A stretch of DNA of 64,000 nt from Halorutilus salinus (GTDB taxonomy: Archaea; Halobacteriota; Halobacteria; Halobacteriales; Halorutilaceae), in the NCBI RefSeq assembly GCF_026242195.1, contig NZ_RKLV01000006.1:100160-164159 (forward strand). Reading direction: 5' to 3'. Shown one piece after another: positions 35,722-45,156 of this stretch; position 1 is the stretch's first letter, and each line of letters begins with the position of its first letter. The notes below the pieces were generated by a model, which saw only the letters and a list, made by a program, of their open reading frames with translations, had not been told where the DNA came from and did not search any database. Made by a program: the position numbers and the translations under genes.

Positions 35722-36822
35722 TTACATCACTCCCGAAGTACGGAGGATCAGGAAAAGAACAACGAGCAGTAGAACGACGCCTGAGAGCCTTCGGAGCGTT
35801 TCGGTGCCGATAACGTCGAGAGCCGCGCCGAGCGCGGAGACAGGCGGACGGCTTCCTTCGTCATCCGGGTTAGCGACGATCTTTTCGTCCGCCGTACCCG
35901 TGTTACCCCCTCGACCGTTGCCCCCCGCGCCCGTCAGGTTACGGCTCGCGGTACCTCTGTCGGCGGCGTCTTCGATATAGCCTTCGTACGCAGTTTCGGC
36001 TTCGGATCTGCTACCGAACCAGAAGGCTTCGTGTTGCTGTCTCCCGTCGGCGTTGAGGTAGTAGGGGCTACCCGGAAACTCGGCGACGACCGCCCACGCG
36101 TCCTCGTCCGACGTGGTGTAGAGCGACCAGAGTGAGTCGAAGCCGCCCGCCTTCTTTCCCATACCGCCGTCGACGTCGAAGCTCTCGGTGGTTTCCGCGC
36201 CCGTCGACGCGTTCGGATTTCTCGTACCCGTCCTTTCTGTACCCGTCCTTCGCCCGCCCCCTCTACGCCGACCGTCGGTCGTCGATCGCCCCGTCTCGTT
36301 CCTGTCTCTCTTCTTCTCGACGTAGGATTCGTAACAGGTCTCAGCCTGCTTCCGCGTTCCGAAGTACAGTTCGTCGTGGGAGGTTCCGCCGTTGTCGTTG
36401 AGGTAGACGACGTCACCTGTTGTGTCCGCGGATTCGGTGTAGACGACCCATTCGCCCGTGTGTCGACCGTCTCTGCAGACGGCGAGTCTCCATCCGTCGC
36501 CGTACCTCTCCACCGTCTTGAACCTGTCCGGTGTTCCTCGACTCCCGTCGTCGCGTTTGCGTTTCCGTCGGTTACGTCCGCCCTCGTCCTTGCTCCGTTC
36601 CTTCGACCGCCCTCGTGAACCGCCGGAGGATGTCGACGCACCGCCCCCGGAGAGAAGGCTGTCGTACGCCTCACGCACGCGTCTGAACAGCCTTTCTGCG
36701 TCGTCGGCGTCGGAGATATCGGGGTGGTACTGCTTGACCTTCTCCCTGTATGCTCTCTTTATCTCCTCCTCGGAGGCGTCCTCGTCGACACCGAGTACCT
36801 CGTGCGGTTCGGTGGCGTCCAT
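35722..36822 (-). CDS. Membrane-anchored J-domain protein with duplicated module
   Basis: A 366-residue protein. The N-terminal J domain (1-60) has the essential HPD in VKQYHPDIS, so it should stimulate an Hsp70/DnaK. A charged low-complexity linker follows. Then there are two related modules, about residues 105-165 (WRLAVCRDGRHTGEWVVYTE ... ELYFGTRKQAETCYESYVEK) and 235-290 (SLWSLYTTSDEDAWAVVAEF ... AFWFGSRSEAETAYEGYIED). A single C-terminal membrane helix (VVLLLVVLFLILRTSGVM) anchors it. This architecture is not that of classical DnaJ; no zinc-finger domain is present. Confidence 0.8.
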   Translation of the reverse strand: MDATEPHEVLGVDEDASEEEIKRAYREKVKQYHPDISDADDAERLFRRVREAYDSLLSGGGASTSSGGSRGRSKERSKDEGGRNRRKRKRDDGSRGTPDRFKTVERYGDGWRLAVCRDGRHTGEWVVYTESADTTGDVVYLNDNGGTSHDELYFGTRKQAETCYESYVEKKRDRNETGRSTTDGRRRGGGRRTGTERTGTRNPNASTGAETTESFDVDGGMGKKAGGFDSLWSLYTTSDEDAWAVVAEFPGSPYYLNADGRQQHEAFWFGSRSEAETAYEGYIEDAADRGTASRNLTGAGGNGRGGNTGTADEKIVANPDDEGSRPPVSALGAALDVIGTETLRRLSGVVLLLVVLFLILRTSGVM

Positions 36823-36924
36823 CGCTCGTATACAGTTACGGTTGGTCGGATAAAAACGGTTCGGCGGAGGTCAAGAACGTGGATGAAGCAAAGATACTAT
36901 TACCTTCTTCTCATACGGTACGGT

Positions 36925-36990
36925 ATGAGGTACTACACCGACCGTAAAGACATAGAGGAGACGAACCGCAGACGGAGGGAAGACGGATGA
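36925..36990 (+). CDS. 21-residue leaderless ORF before the UspA gene
   Basis: An ATG about 27 bases after a TATA-like stretch (gatactatta, 36895-36904) opens a 21-residue frame, very basic and charged, with the ending ETNRRRREDG. Its stop overlaps the UspA start as ATGA. The arrangement is the same as for translationally coupled genes, so it may be a real short protein or a translated leader. I do not recognise it. Confidence 0.4.
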   Translation: MRYYTDRKDIEETNRRRREDG

Positions 36991-37400
36991 GGTTCGTGGT
37001 TGCTGTCGACGGCTCCGACGAGAGCAACGACGCCGTGCGCCATGCGGCGTCGCTCGCCGAACCCCTCGGTGCTGACATCGAACTGGTACACGCCATAACG
37101 CCGGAGATATACACCGACGAGGGTCAGGTACTCATCGAGGATATGTCCGACGCAGAGGCGCGTGCCGAGACAGTCCTCGGCGACTCGGTCGATGTAGCCG
37201 AGGAGACGGGTCTGGAAGCCGAGACGGAGTCGCTGTACGGCGACGCCGCCGAGGAGGTCGTGGGGTACGCCGAGGAGGTCGAGGCGGACGGTATCTTCGT
37301 CGGTCACCGCGGCGTATCGACTGAGTACGAGGACGTTGTGGGGAGCGTGGCGCAGGAACTCGTCAGGAAGGCGACGGTGCCCGTGACGGTGGTAAGGTGA
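36987..37400 (+). CDS. Universal stress protein, ATP-binding type
   Basis: A 137-residue UspA-family protein with one Usp domain: MRFVVAVDGSDESNDAVRHA at the N-terminus and the ATP-binding GxxGx9G(S/T) motif in GHRGVSTEYEDVVGS near residue 112. It overlaps the histone gene by 4 bases, an unusual pairing. Confidence 0.9.
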   Translation: MRFVVAVDGSDESNDAVRHAASLAEPLGADIELVHAITPEIYTDEGQVLIEDMSDAEARAETVLGDSVDVAEETGLEAETESLYGDAAEEVVGYAEEVEADGIFVGHRGVSTEYEDVVGSVAQELVRKATVPVTVVR

Positions 37401-37837
37401 CTGTCGAACTCCCGTACTCGCCCGTCGACAGCCTGATACGCAAGTCAGCGCCCGACATGCGCGTATCGTCCGAGGCGGCGGAGGAGCTTGCGGGTCGTAT
37501 ACAGGAAAGGGGCGCGGAGGTCGCCGTCGATGCCGCCGAGAACGCGCGGAACGACGGCAGGAAGACCGTACGTGCCGAGGACTTTGGGTTTGAGACACGC
37601 GTCACGCGTAAGGAGGATCTCGTTCTGCCCGTCGCACCCGTCGACCGTATAGCCCGCCTCCGTCTCGACGGCTACCGCGTTAGCAAGGACGCCCGCCTCG
37701 CACTCGCGGCGCATCTCGAAGACTGGGCGACAGAGGTAGCCAAGGCTTCGGCTACGCTCGCGGAGCACGCCGGACGGCGCACCGTGCAGCGCGAGGATCT
37801 GGAGACGTACTTCGAGATAGCCGACACGGATCGGTGA
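37397..37837 (+). CDS. Tandem (doublet) archaeal histone
   Basis: A 146-residue protein with two fused histone folds, about residues 5-70 and 78-142, as in haloarchaeal histones. First fold: LPYSPVDSLIRKSAPDMRVS and VDAAENARNDGRKTV. Second fold: LPVAPVDRIARLRLDGYRVS and LAEHAGRRTVQREDLE. Acidic overall, as expected for a halophile, so DNA compaction may be weak. GTG start. It is the third gene of the mini-ORF/UspA/histone unit. Confidence 0.93.
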   Translation: MTVELPYSPVDSLIRKSAPDMRVSSEAAEELAGRIQERGAEVAVDAAENARNDGRKTVRAEDFGFETRVTRKEDLVLPVAPVDRIARLRLDGYRVSKDARLALAAHLEDWATEVAKASATLAEHAGRRTVQREDLETYFEIADTDR

Positions 37838-37879
37838 CATCAACAGCGGTTTAAGCCCGGAAGGTTTAGCCGTAGACGA

Positions 37880-38443
37880 ATGTCGAAATATAAGCTCGCC
37901 GTCTTAGGTATAGTCCTACTCGTGGCTCTAACCGGCTGTCTCGGCGGTTCGGGTAACGGTGACGCCGGAGGGAACGCCAACGTCGACGCGGGTAACAGTA
38001 CGACGGTCGCCGTCGCCGTGGGTCTCGACGCAGAGGCACAGAGGGAGATAACCGGCTCGCTGAACCAGAGCGAACAGCTTCTACTCCAGCGCGCCCAGTT
38101 CTCGCCCGGCAACCTGACAGAGGACGAGACACAGAGGGCGCAGGAGCTACAGCAGGAGCTACAGCAGGCTCAGCAGGAAGCGGTGAACGAGGCGAACTCA
38201 GGGTTCGAGTCGGCTGTGAACGCGACGGAGACGCTCACGGTCGATGACAGTATACAGCAGGGCGGCACGTCGCTGTACCTCGTCTCAGGAAGCCCGTCGG
38301 AGGTCGTGGCTCTTCTCAACCGGAGCGGTGTGCAAGCGATAACGAGCCGCGAACAGTTCGACGCGCTTTCACAGCAACAACAGCAGGCTCCTGTACCCGG
38401 ACCGGGCGGGGGAGGAGCGCCCGGCGGAGCGCCGACGCCTTAG
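37880..38443 (+). CDS. Haloarchaeal lipoprotein, unrecognised
   Basis: A 187-residue secreted protein. The signal peptide (KLAVLGIVLLVALTGC) ends in a lipobox with cysteine 20. Then a glycine/asparagine linker, a glutamine-rich helix (QELQQELQQAQQEAVNE), and a proline/glycine-rich C-terminus. I do not recognise a domain. It probably sits on the outer face of the membrane. Confidence 0.65.
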   Translation: MSKYKLAVLGIVLLVALTGCLGGSGNGDAGGNANVDAGNSTTVAVAVGLDAEAQREITGSLNQSEQLLLQRAQFSPGNLTEDETQRAQELQQELQQAQQEAVNEANSGFESAVNATETLTVDDSIQQGGTSLYLVSGSPSEVVALLNRSGVQAITSREQFDALSQQQQQAPVPGPGGGGAPGGAPTP

Positions 38444-38731
38444 TCAGCCCCGTCTCTCTTCGAGTTCTTCGACGACCTCTTCGAGCTCTATGTCCCTCGC
38501 CGTGAGAACTACGTACAGGTGGTAGATGAGGTCGGCACTTTCGTGTACGAGTTCGTCGGTGTCGTCGTTCTTCGCCGCGAGGGTGACCTCTGTCGCTTCC
38601 TCGCCAAGCTTTTCAAGCGGAGCGTCGACCCCCTCCTCCAGAAGGCTCGACGTATAGCTGTCCTCGCGTGGCGCGTCGCGTCTGTCCTCGATCACCTCGT
38701 ACAGTTCCTCGAATATATCCGTGTCAGTCAT
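38444..38731 (-). CDS. hisE: Phosphoribosyl-ATP pyrophosphatase
   Basis: Second step of histidine synthesis, hydrolysing phosphoribosyl-ATP to phosphoribosyl-AMP. It has 95 residues of the MazG-like fold: DSYTSSLLEEGVDAPLEKLG, EEATEVTLAAKNDDTDELV, and HESADLIYHLYVVL. It overlaps pdxT by 8 bases, an arrangement also seen in other haloarchaea. Confidence 0.93.
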   Translation of the reverse strand: MTDTDIFEELYEVIEDRRDAPREDSYTSSLLEEGVDAPLEKLGEEATEVTLAAKNDDTDELVHESADLIYHLYVVLTARDIELEEVVEELEERRG

Positions 38732-39311
38732 CGTACCCCCTCAGAACGAGTTCGTGTATCCTGTGGTCGTCCGTAAGTTCGGGATGGAAAGCAGTACCAA
38801 CGACGTTGCCTTGTTTCACAGCGACGGTGTCACCGCGGAGTTCGGCGAGTACGTCGGTGTCGTCCCCGACATCCGAGACGACGGGCGCACGTATGAAGAC
38901 GGCGTGAAAAGGCTTGTCGAGTCCGTTCAGATCGATATCAGCCTCGAACGATTCGCGTTGCCCGCCGAACGCGTTGCGCTCCACGTCGGCGTCTATGACG
39001 CCGAGCGATTCTACACGGTCGTCGTCCGTGTTTCCGAGGACGATAAGACCCGCGCAGGTTGCGAGAGTACCGCCTCCGTTCTCGACGTGTTGGCGTACCT
39101 CCTCGTCTATACCTTCGGTACGGAGAAGACGCGATATGGTGGTGCTTTCGCCGCCCGGAACACCGATAACGTCGCAGTCGGGTACGACCCCGGAGCCGCG
39201 GATCCCGACCGTCTCCACGTCGATTCCGAGCGCCTCGCCCGCACGCCGGAACGCCTCACGGTGCTCCGAAACGTCACCCTGTACACCGACGACGCCTACA
39301 AGAACCGACAT
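38724..39311 (-). CDS. pdxT: PLP synthase glutaminase subunit
   Basis: Supplies ammonia to PdxS for pyridoxal 5'-phosphate synthesis. It has 195 residues. GVVGVQGDVSEHREAFRRAG at the N-terminus, IGVPGGESTTISRLL, the catalytic cysteine in LATCAGLIVLG near residue 85, and a C-terminal HPELTDD with the catalytic histidine/glutamate. pdxS lies just upstream. Confidence 0.93.
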   Translation of the reverse strand: MSVLVGVVGVQGDVSEHREAFRRAGEALGIDVETVGIRGSGVVPDCDVIGVPGGESTTISRLLRTEGIDEEVRQHVENGGGTLATCAGLIVLGNTDDDRVESLGVIDADVERNAFGGQRESFEADIDLNGLDKPFHAVFIRAPVVSDVGDDTDVLAELRGDTVAVKQGNVVGTAFHPELTDDHRIHELVLRGYDD

Positions 39312-39316
39312 CCGTA

Positions 39317-40231
39317 TCAGTTACCGCGGTACTGCATCTGCTCTTCCTCCGACAGACTATCCTTGCTCCTGCCCTTCATGCCGCCGCCCACGTTGCGCGA
39401 GATCTCCGTGAGAGCCTCCGGATCGTCGTATCTGTTGACCGCCTCTACTATAGCACGACCCATGTTTTGGGGGTCTTCAGCGCCGAAGACACCGCTTCCC
39501 ACGAATATACCGTCGCATCCGAGACGCATCATGAGAGCGGCGTCGGCGGGCGTGGCGATACCGCCCGCGGCGAAGTTGACGACGGGCAGACGCCCGAGTT
39601 CGGCGGTTTCCTCGACGAGCGGTAGGGGGGCTTCTATCTCACGCGCGTAGTTCCTGCGCTGTTCGGCGTTCATACCTTCGAGTTCACGTATACCGTCCTT
39701 TATCGCCTTCTGGTGTCGCACCGCCTCCGCAACGTCTCCCGTACCCGCCTCGCCCTTCGTACGTATCATCGCCGCGCCCTCGTCGATACGCCGTAGAGCC
39801 TCACCGAGGTTGCGCGCGCCGCAGACGAAAGGCGTCTCAAAGCCGCGTTTGTCGATATGGTTGTACTCGTCGGCGGGCGTCAGTACCTCGCTCTCGTCTA
39901 TCATGTCCATACCCACGGATTCGAGTACACGCGCCTCCGCCTCGTGTCCTATACGAACCTTTCCCATCGCGGGTACCGAAACCTCGTCGAGTATCTCCTC
40001 GTTGGTCTCGACAGGAGCCATACGTGCGACGCCGCCCCTCTTCCGTATGTCCGCCGGAACGGATTCGAGCGCCATGACGGCGACGGCACCCGCGTCCTCT
40101 GCGATACGTGCCTGTTGGGCGTCGACAACGTCCATTATGACGCCCCCCTTCTGCATGCTCGCAAAGCCGCGTTTAACAAGTTCGGTTCCGCGTTTCAGGT
40201 TCTCTAACTCGGTGCCTTCTGTCTCATCCAT
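39317..40231 (-). CDS. pdxS: PLP synthase lyase subunit
   Basis: Makes PLP from ribose 5-phosphate, glyceraldehyde 3-phosphate and ammonia. It has 304 residues: [20 protein letters not shown], the lysine in [38 protein letters not shown], and [20 protein letters not shown]. Directly upstream of pdxT with a 5-base gap. Confidence 0.95.
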   Translation of the reverse strand: MDETEGTELENLKRGTELVKRGFASMQKGGVIMDVVDAQQARIAEDAGAVAVMALESVPADIRKRGGVARMAPVETNEEILDEVSVPAMGKVRIGHEAEARVLESVGMDMIDESEVLTPADEYNHIDKRGFETPFVCGARNLGEALRRIDEGAAMIRTKGEAGTGDVAEAVRHQKAIKDGIRELEGMNAEQRRNYAREIEAPLPLVEETAELGRLPVVNFAAGGIATPADAALMMRLGCDGIFVGSGVFGAEDPQNMGRAIVEAVNRYDDPEALTEISRNVGGGMKGRSKDSLSEEEQMQYRGN

Positions 40232-40285
40232 CGTATTTTATGTAGGTGCGAGAACCGTTTAACAATTACGACTGCGCCCCATATC

Positions 40286-41767
40286 TCAGTCCTCTGCGGG
40301 CGTTCCGACGCGTCTGTGACATCCGACCGTCTCCTCGTTCTCCAACGCCGCCTCGACGATGAGAAGACCGACGAGGACGGCGTTACGTAGCGCGTAAAGT
40401 TCGGGGTCGAGCCTTCCACGCGCGTACGACTTGACCTCGCCTCTCAGACGCTGAAGCTCGGCGCGTGCCTCCCTCAGACCGTCCTCCGTCCGTACCGGAC
40501 CCGCATTCTCCCACATAACGTTCTGGAGCCTGTCGAACTTGGCGTCGACGAAGCCGTCGGGCATCTCGCCGTTGAACGCGTCGGATTCGCGGTCGACTGC
40601 CGGCGGTTCGTGCGCGTTCTCAGCGGCGTGTTCGCCCGCGCGGAGACCCCATGTCAGACCTTCGAGGAGCGAGGTCGAGGCGAGACGGTTCGCTCCGTGG
40701 ACGCCCGTGCACGCCGTCTCGCCTACGGCGTACAGACGTTCGACCGACGCGCGTCCGTTTTCGTCGACGACCACACCGCCGCAGAGGAAATGCTCCGACG
40801 GTGCGACAGGTACGCGCCCCGATTCGAGTTCCTCATCGGTCAGGTTGTCGTACGCCGTCGGGAACTCCTCGGCGAATTCGGTGCTGTCGAAGACGGGCGA
40901 CAGGTCAAGGTACGCCTGTCCGTCGCGGTTCGTCTCGTGTACGGCGGTCGCGACGACGTCACGCGGTGCGAGTTCGGCGTCCTCATGCCGATCGGGCATG
41001 AAACGTTTACCGTCTTCGTTGACGAGGAGCGCGCCCTCGCCCCTGAGAGCCTCCGAGAGGAGGAAGCCGCGTTCCGCATGTGCGGTCGGATGGAACTGGA
41101 CATACTCCGTGTCGGAGACCTCCGCGCCCGCCAGCGCCGCCAATGCGACACCGTCACCTGTCGCGCCTTCGGGGTTCGTGGTTCTTCCGTAGACGTCTCC
41201 GACGCCTCCGGTGGCGAGAACCGTTGCGCCCGCCTCGACGACGAAAGCCTCGCCGTCGGTATCGGCGACGAGCGCGCCGTCCACGCCCCTGTCACCGACG
41301 AGTTCGACCGCCGTGTGTCCTTCGAGAACGCGCGCGTCGGACTCTCCGAGACGGCGCAGGAGCGCGCGCTGTACGGCACGTCCGGTCGCGTCGCCGTCGT
41401 GGAGTATACGGTCGGTCGAATGTCCGCCTTCGCGCACGAGGTCGAAGCCGTCGCCGTTCGTGTCGAATCCGACGCCGACCTCCTCGACCAGAAACTCGTC
41501 GACGGCGCGCGAGCCTTCACGTACGAGCCTCTCTACGGCGTCCTCGTCACCGACGCCACCGCCCGCTTCGAGTACGTCGTCAATAAAGACCTCGGCGTCC
41601 TCGTCGGGGGCACGGCGCGCCACGCCGCCCTGCGCCCATCCCGTGTTGGTATCGTCGGGTGACGTAGCCTCGGTGACGACGGTTACGTCAGCGCCACGGT
41701 TCGCCGCACGTATCGCAGTGCTACATCCCGCGATACCCGAACCGACGACGAGTACCTCAGTCCTCAT
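40286..41767 (-). CDS. nadB: L-aspartate oxidase
   Basis: Flavoprotein that makes iminoaspartate for de novo NAD synthesis. It has 493 residues: FAD-binding VVGSGIAGCSTAIRAANRGA at the start, DTNTGWAQGGVARRAP, FHPTAHAERGFLLSEALRGE, and the C-terminal helical domain. Four-base overlap with nadA upstream. Confidence 0.92.
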   Translation of the reverse strand: MRTEVLVVGSGIAGCSTAIRAANRGADVTVVTEATSPDDTNTGWAQGGVARRAPDEDAEVFIDDVLEAGGGVGDEDAVERLVREGSRAVDEFLVEEVGVGFDTNGDGFDLVREGGHSTDRILHDGDATGRAVQRALLRRLGESDARVLEGHTAVELVGDRGVDGALVADTDGEAFVVEAGATVLATGGVGDVYGRTTNPEGATGDGVALAALAGAEVSDTEYVQFHPTAHAERGFLLSEALRGEGALLVNEDGKRFMPDRHEDAELAPRDVVATAVHETNRDGQAYLDLSPVFDSTEFAEEFPTAYDNLTDEELESGRVPVAPSEHFLCGGVVVDENGRASVERLYAVGETACTGVHGANRLASTSLLEGLTWGLRAGEHAAENAHEPPAVDRESDAFNGEMPDGFVDAKFDRLQNVMWENAGPVRTEDGLREARAELQRLRGEVKSYARGRLDPELYALRNAVLVGLLIVEAALENEETVGCHRRVGTPAED

Positions 41768-42894
41768 ACCGAAAGCATCGTGTCGAGCGCCTTCTCGGCG
41801 AGACGTTTCTCGTCCTCGTCGACCTGTATACGGTTCACGATGTTTCCGTCACGCATCTCTTCGAGGACGTAGACGAGGAAGTCGGGATCTATCTGACGCA
41901 TAGCGTTACAGTCGGAGCACTCCTCGCCGCAGAGACCGAATACGTCCTTGTCCGGGTTTTGACGCGCCAGACGTTTGGTTAGATGTATCTCGGTTCCTAT
42001 CGCCCACTTGCTCCCCTCAGGCGCGTTCTCAACCTTCTCGATGATGGTCGACGTACTCCCAGTGTAGTCCGCCGTCTCAACGACTTCGCGTCTGCATTCG
42101 GGGTGGACGATGACGTTTACGTCGGGGTGCGCGTCGCGTACGTCGGCGACGTCGCTCGCCCCGAAACGTTCGTGAACCTGACAGAAACCCTCCCAGAGTA
42201 TGAACGTCGCGTCACGTACCTCGTCGGGCGTGTTCCCGCCGAGTTCGTCTTCCCACGGATCCCAGATCACGAAGTCGTCGTCGCCGTATCCGAGTTCGTG
42301 GAGCGTGTTGTGACCGAGGTACTTGTCGGGCGTAAAGAAGACCTTCTCACCCTGATCGAGCGCCCAGTCGAAGGCGTCGGAGGCGTTAGACGACGTGCAA
42401 CACGTACCCCCGTGTTCGGCGGTGAACGCCTTTAGTGAGGCGTACGAGTTGACGTACGTAACGGGCGTGACATCCTCGCCCGGTACGACCTCCGTGAGTT
42501 CGTTCCACGCGCCGTCGACCTGTATGTTCTCCGCCATACCCGCCATGGGGCACGACGCCTCCATGCTCGGCATCACGACGCGCTGGTCGTCGTCCGTGAC
42601 GATGTCCGCCGTCTCAGCCATGAACGTCACGCCGCAGAAGACGACGTTCCGTGCGTCCGCCTCCCCCGCGAGACGCGATAGCTGTAACGAGTCGCCGAGA
42701 TGGTCAGCGTGGCGTGTCACCGAATGACGCTGGTAGTTGTGACCGAGGATCACGACGTCGTCAAGTTCGTCGAGCGCCGCCTCGGTGCGTTTGAGGCGTT
42801 CTTCGTCGGACATACCGTCGTACTCGTCGGGAAGCGCCCCGAGTGAGTCGCTGTACTTCCAGAGCGATAGTTCTGCGTCGTCGGTTACTGACAT
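41764..42894 (-). CDS. nadA: Quinolinate synthase A
   Basis: A [4Fe-4S] enzyme that condenses iminoaspartate with DHAP to quinolinate. It has 376 residues with cysteines in GTCCTSSNA, SCPMAG and GLCGEECSDCNAMRQ. Cluster-binding residues are thus spread over the chain as in the family. It is followed by nadB. Its upstream 94 bases hold an inverted repeat. Confidence 0.94.
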   Translation of the reverse strand: MSVTDDAELSLWKYSDSLGALPDEYDGMSDEERLKRTEAALDELDDVVILGHNYQRHSVTRHADHLGDSLQLSRLAGEADARNVVFCGVTFMAETADIVTDDDQRVVMPSMEASCPMAGMAENIQVDGAWNELTEVVPGEDVTPVTYVNSYASLKAFTAEHGGTCCTSSNASDAFDWALDQGEKVFFTPDKYLGHNTLHELGYGDDDFVIWDPWEDELGGNTPDEVRDATFILWEGFCQVHERFGASDVADVRDAHPDVNVIVHPECRREVVETADYTGSTSTIIEKVENAPEGSKWAIGTEIHLTKRLARQNPDKDVFGLCGEECSDCNAMRQIDPDFLVYVLEEMRDGNIVNRIQVDEDEKRLAEKALDTMLSV

Positions 42895-42944
42895 CTTTGA
42901 ATAATTTTTTTCTTCAGTACGCGTTTTCTCTCGCGTTTTTTCTT

Positions 42945-42973
42945 CGGCTTACCACAAACAGTTGGTTAAGCCG
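42945..42973. promoter_or_regulatory. Inverted repeat upstream of nadA
   Basis: CGGCTTA...TAAGCCG with seven-base arms that extend into CC...GG with one bulged base. It lies 51 to 79 bases before the nadA ATG and 16 bases after the end of nadC. On the transcribed minus strand the stem is followed by A-rich, not T-rich, sequence, so a terminator for nadC is unlikely. An operator for nadAB is plausible. Confidence 0.4.
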
Positions 42974-42988
42974 AATAAGGCTTGCGTT

Positions 42989-43804
42989 TCAGTCTACGCG
43001 CATCGACAGGTCGAGCCAGTCGGACGAATGGACGAGACCGCCCACGGAGACGACATCGACGCCCGTCCGTGCGTACTCCGCAACGTTGCCGCTCCCGATC
43101 CCTCCCGACGCCTCTACGGTGACGCCGTAACCGTCGAGAACGTCGACGGCGACGTTCACCTCATCAGTCTCCATGTTGTCGAGCAGGACGATGTCGGCTC
43201 CGAGACCGGCGGCGCGTTCTGCTGTCGAAAGCGACTCCGCCTCGACCTCTATCTTAGACGTAAAGCTCGCCTTCTCATGCGCCCTACGGACGGCGTCTTC
43301 GAGACCCGCGATAGCGATATGGTTCTCCTTTATCATGACGGCGTCGGTCAGGTCGTGGCGGTGCGGGTCGCCGCCTCCGAGACGGATCGCGCGTTTCTCG
43401 AACCTCCTGTATCCGGGTGTCGTCTTGCGCGTCGCTGCGACAACCGTCTCCGCGCCCGTCTCCTCGATCCGGTCGACGCAGTCGCGTGTCGCCGTCGCCA
43501 CGCCGCTCATGCTACCGAGAAGGTTGAGCGCGAGACGTTCGCCGCGGAGTAGCGCGGTCGCGTCGCCCGACGGTTCGAGTAAAACGTCACCCTCGGCGAT
43601 ACGTTCGCCGTCGTCGACGCACGGCTTCGGCTCCGCACCGAGGTGTTCGAACACGCCACAGGCTTCCTCGACACCCGCGGCGACGCCGTCGTCACGTGTG
43701 AAGACGGTTGCTTCGCGGTCGCCTTCGACGACGGCGCTACTCACGTCGCGCCTGTCGGCAGGAACGTCCTCCCTGAGGAAGTCGACTATACGTTCGTCCG
43801 TCAC
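42989..43804 (-). CDS. nadC: Quinolinate phosphoribosyltransferase
   Basis: Converts quinolinate and PRPP to NaMN. It has 271 residues: [40 protein letters not shown], and [15 protein letters not shown] with the C-terminal [16 protein letters not shown]. It overlaps the dnaG stop by 4 bases and lies before nadA, so the dnaG-nadC-nadA-nadB order separates nadC from the nadAB pair. Confidence 0.94.
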   Translation of the reverse strand: MTDERIVDFLREDVPADRRDVSSAVVEGDREATVFTRDDGVAAGVEEACGVFEHLGAEPKPCVDDGERIAEGDVLLEPSGDATALLRGERLALNLLGSMSGVATATRDCVDRIEETGAETVVAATRKTTPGYRRFEKRAIRLGGGDPHRHDLTDAVMIKENHIAIAGLEDAVRRAHEKASFTSKIEVEAESLSTAERAAGLGADIVLLDNMETDEVNVAVDVLDGYGVTVEASGGIGSGNVAEYARTGVDVVSVGGLVHSSDWLDLSMRVD

Positions 43805-45060
43805 GGCAGTTCTGTCTCCGTCACGATGTTGATGTCGAGAGGCTTCTTTACCACGGTTCCAAGCTCCGACCCCACGACAGTCTCGACATTCCCTTGGCTC
43901 GCGGCGTCGAGTACGCGTTGGTCTATCTCGTTTCCGACGACGATGCTGTCGACCTCACCGTCGCCGTTACGTAGAGCCTCCGCGAAGTCGTCGCACTCGA
44001 CGCGTCCGACCTCGTGCCTCTCGCCGTCGAGAAGGACGGCTTCGCCGTTGTCGGCGTCGCGGAGCTTTTCGACGAAAGGTAGCTCTTCCTGTTCGCCCTC
44101 CGTCTCGTCGGCATTCTTCGGTTCTCCTGCTTCTCCTGTACCCTCCGTCTCCACGGCTTCCGTTCTCTTTCTCTCCCCCGCTTCTGTGCTTTCCGTTCCG
44201 TCTGTCTTCCGCGCACCTGCCGGTTCCTTTCCGCTCTCAGCCCCGTCCGACGCTTCCGATCCTCCAAAGATACGTTTGTCGCGTAGCGCCTCGTTTATCT
44301 CCTCGCCGGAGAGGTCTTCCACACACCGTCCGTCGGGCGGATGTGCGACGTAGTCGATATCCGCGACCTGTCCGAGTTCCTTGAGTATGAGGTCGCCGCC
44401 GCGGTCGGAGTCGAGGAACGCCGTCACCGTACGGTCTTGTGTGAGTTCGGCGACCGTATCAGGAACGTCGGTGCCTTCGACACCCACGGCGTTCTTGACG
44501 CCGTACTTGAGAAGGTTGAGAACGTCGGCGCGTCCCTCAACGACAAGGACGGCGTCGGAGTCCTTGACGTTCGGACCCGCGGGCAGACCCGCGTACTCCG
44601 TGATGTCGCCCTTACGGACGCCTTTACGGACCTCGTCGAGCATCTCACCCGTACCCATCGCCGCGCCGTCGAACATCTCGCGGTGGATGTACTTGGCGCG
44701 TTCGACGATCTCCTTACGTTTCGTCGTACGTACGTCCTCGACAAGCTCTACCTCCACGGTCGCCTCGCACGGACCGATACGTTCGATGGTTTCGAGCGAC
44801 GCGGCGAGTACGGACGTTTCGACACGGTCGAGGCTACTACCGATGGTGACCGTACCGCGCGAACTCCCGTTGCTACTACCCACGTCGACCTCCATACGGC
44901 TGATCTTGTCGGAGTCCTGAAGGTCACGTAGGTCGAGGTCTTCGCCTAACAGACCCTCTGTCTGACCGTATATAGCACCGACGACGTCCGAACGTTCGAC
45001 GACGCCGTCCGCCCTGAGATTTGCGTGTATGAAGTACTTTGTCGTTTCTGAAGCTTGCAA
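43801..45060 (-). CDS. dnaG: Archaeal DnaG-type primase
   Basis: A 419-residue DnaG protein with a TOPRIM domain ([17 protein letters not shown] near residue 180 and [12 protein letters not shown] near 225) that associates with the archaeal exosome. The N-terminal motif [20 protein letters not shown] is clear. A charged glycine/glutamate linker follows from about residue 280 to 350. The start is TTG at 45060, chosen because GGAGGT lies six bases upstream and the next residues ([11 protein letters not shown]) match the family N-terminus. Confidence 0.9.
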   Translation of the reverse strand: MQASETTKYFIHANLRADGVVERSDVVGAIYGQTEGLLGEDLDLRDLQDSDKISRMEVDVGSSNGSSRGTVTIGSSLDRVETSVLAASLETIERIGPCEATVEVELVEDVRTTKRKEIVERAKYIHREMFDGAAMGTGEMLDEVRKGVRKGDITEYAGLPAGPNVKDSDAVLVVEGRADVLNLLKYGVKNAVGVEGTDVPDTVAELTQDRTVTAFLDSDRGGDLILKELGQVADIDYVAHPPDGRCVEDLSGEEINEALRDKRIFGGSEASDGAESGKEPAGARKTDGTESTEAGERKRTEAVETEGTGEAGEPKNADETEGEQEELPFVEKLRDADNGEAVLLDGERHEVGRVECDDFAEALRNGDGEVDSIVVGNEIDQRVLDAASQGNVETVVGSELGTVVKKPLDINIVTETELP

Positions 45061-45066
45061 TCTTGA

Positions 45067-45072
45067 ACCTCC
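45067..45072 (-). promoter_or_regulatory. Ribosome binding site deciding the dnaG TTG start
   Basis: Minus-strand GGAGGT, six bases upstream of the TTG at 45060. It supports a TTG start over other in-frame options. Confidence 0.6.
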
Positions 45073-45156
45073 TGTGAATTCTGACGCCGGAGATGCGGAC
45101 GGCGCGCAGTTAAGCCTTGTCAGAACGGTTTTAGCGCGTCGGGCACAGTTCTGTAC

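Noticed and set aside
42945..42973. Inverted repeat considered as the nadC terminator
   Set aside because: On the transcribed strand the stem is followed by A-rich sequence and not by a T-run.
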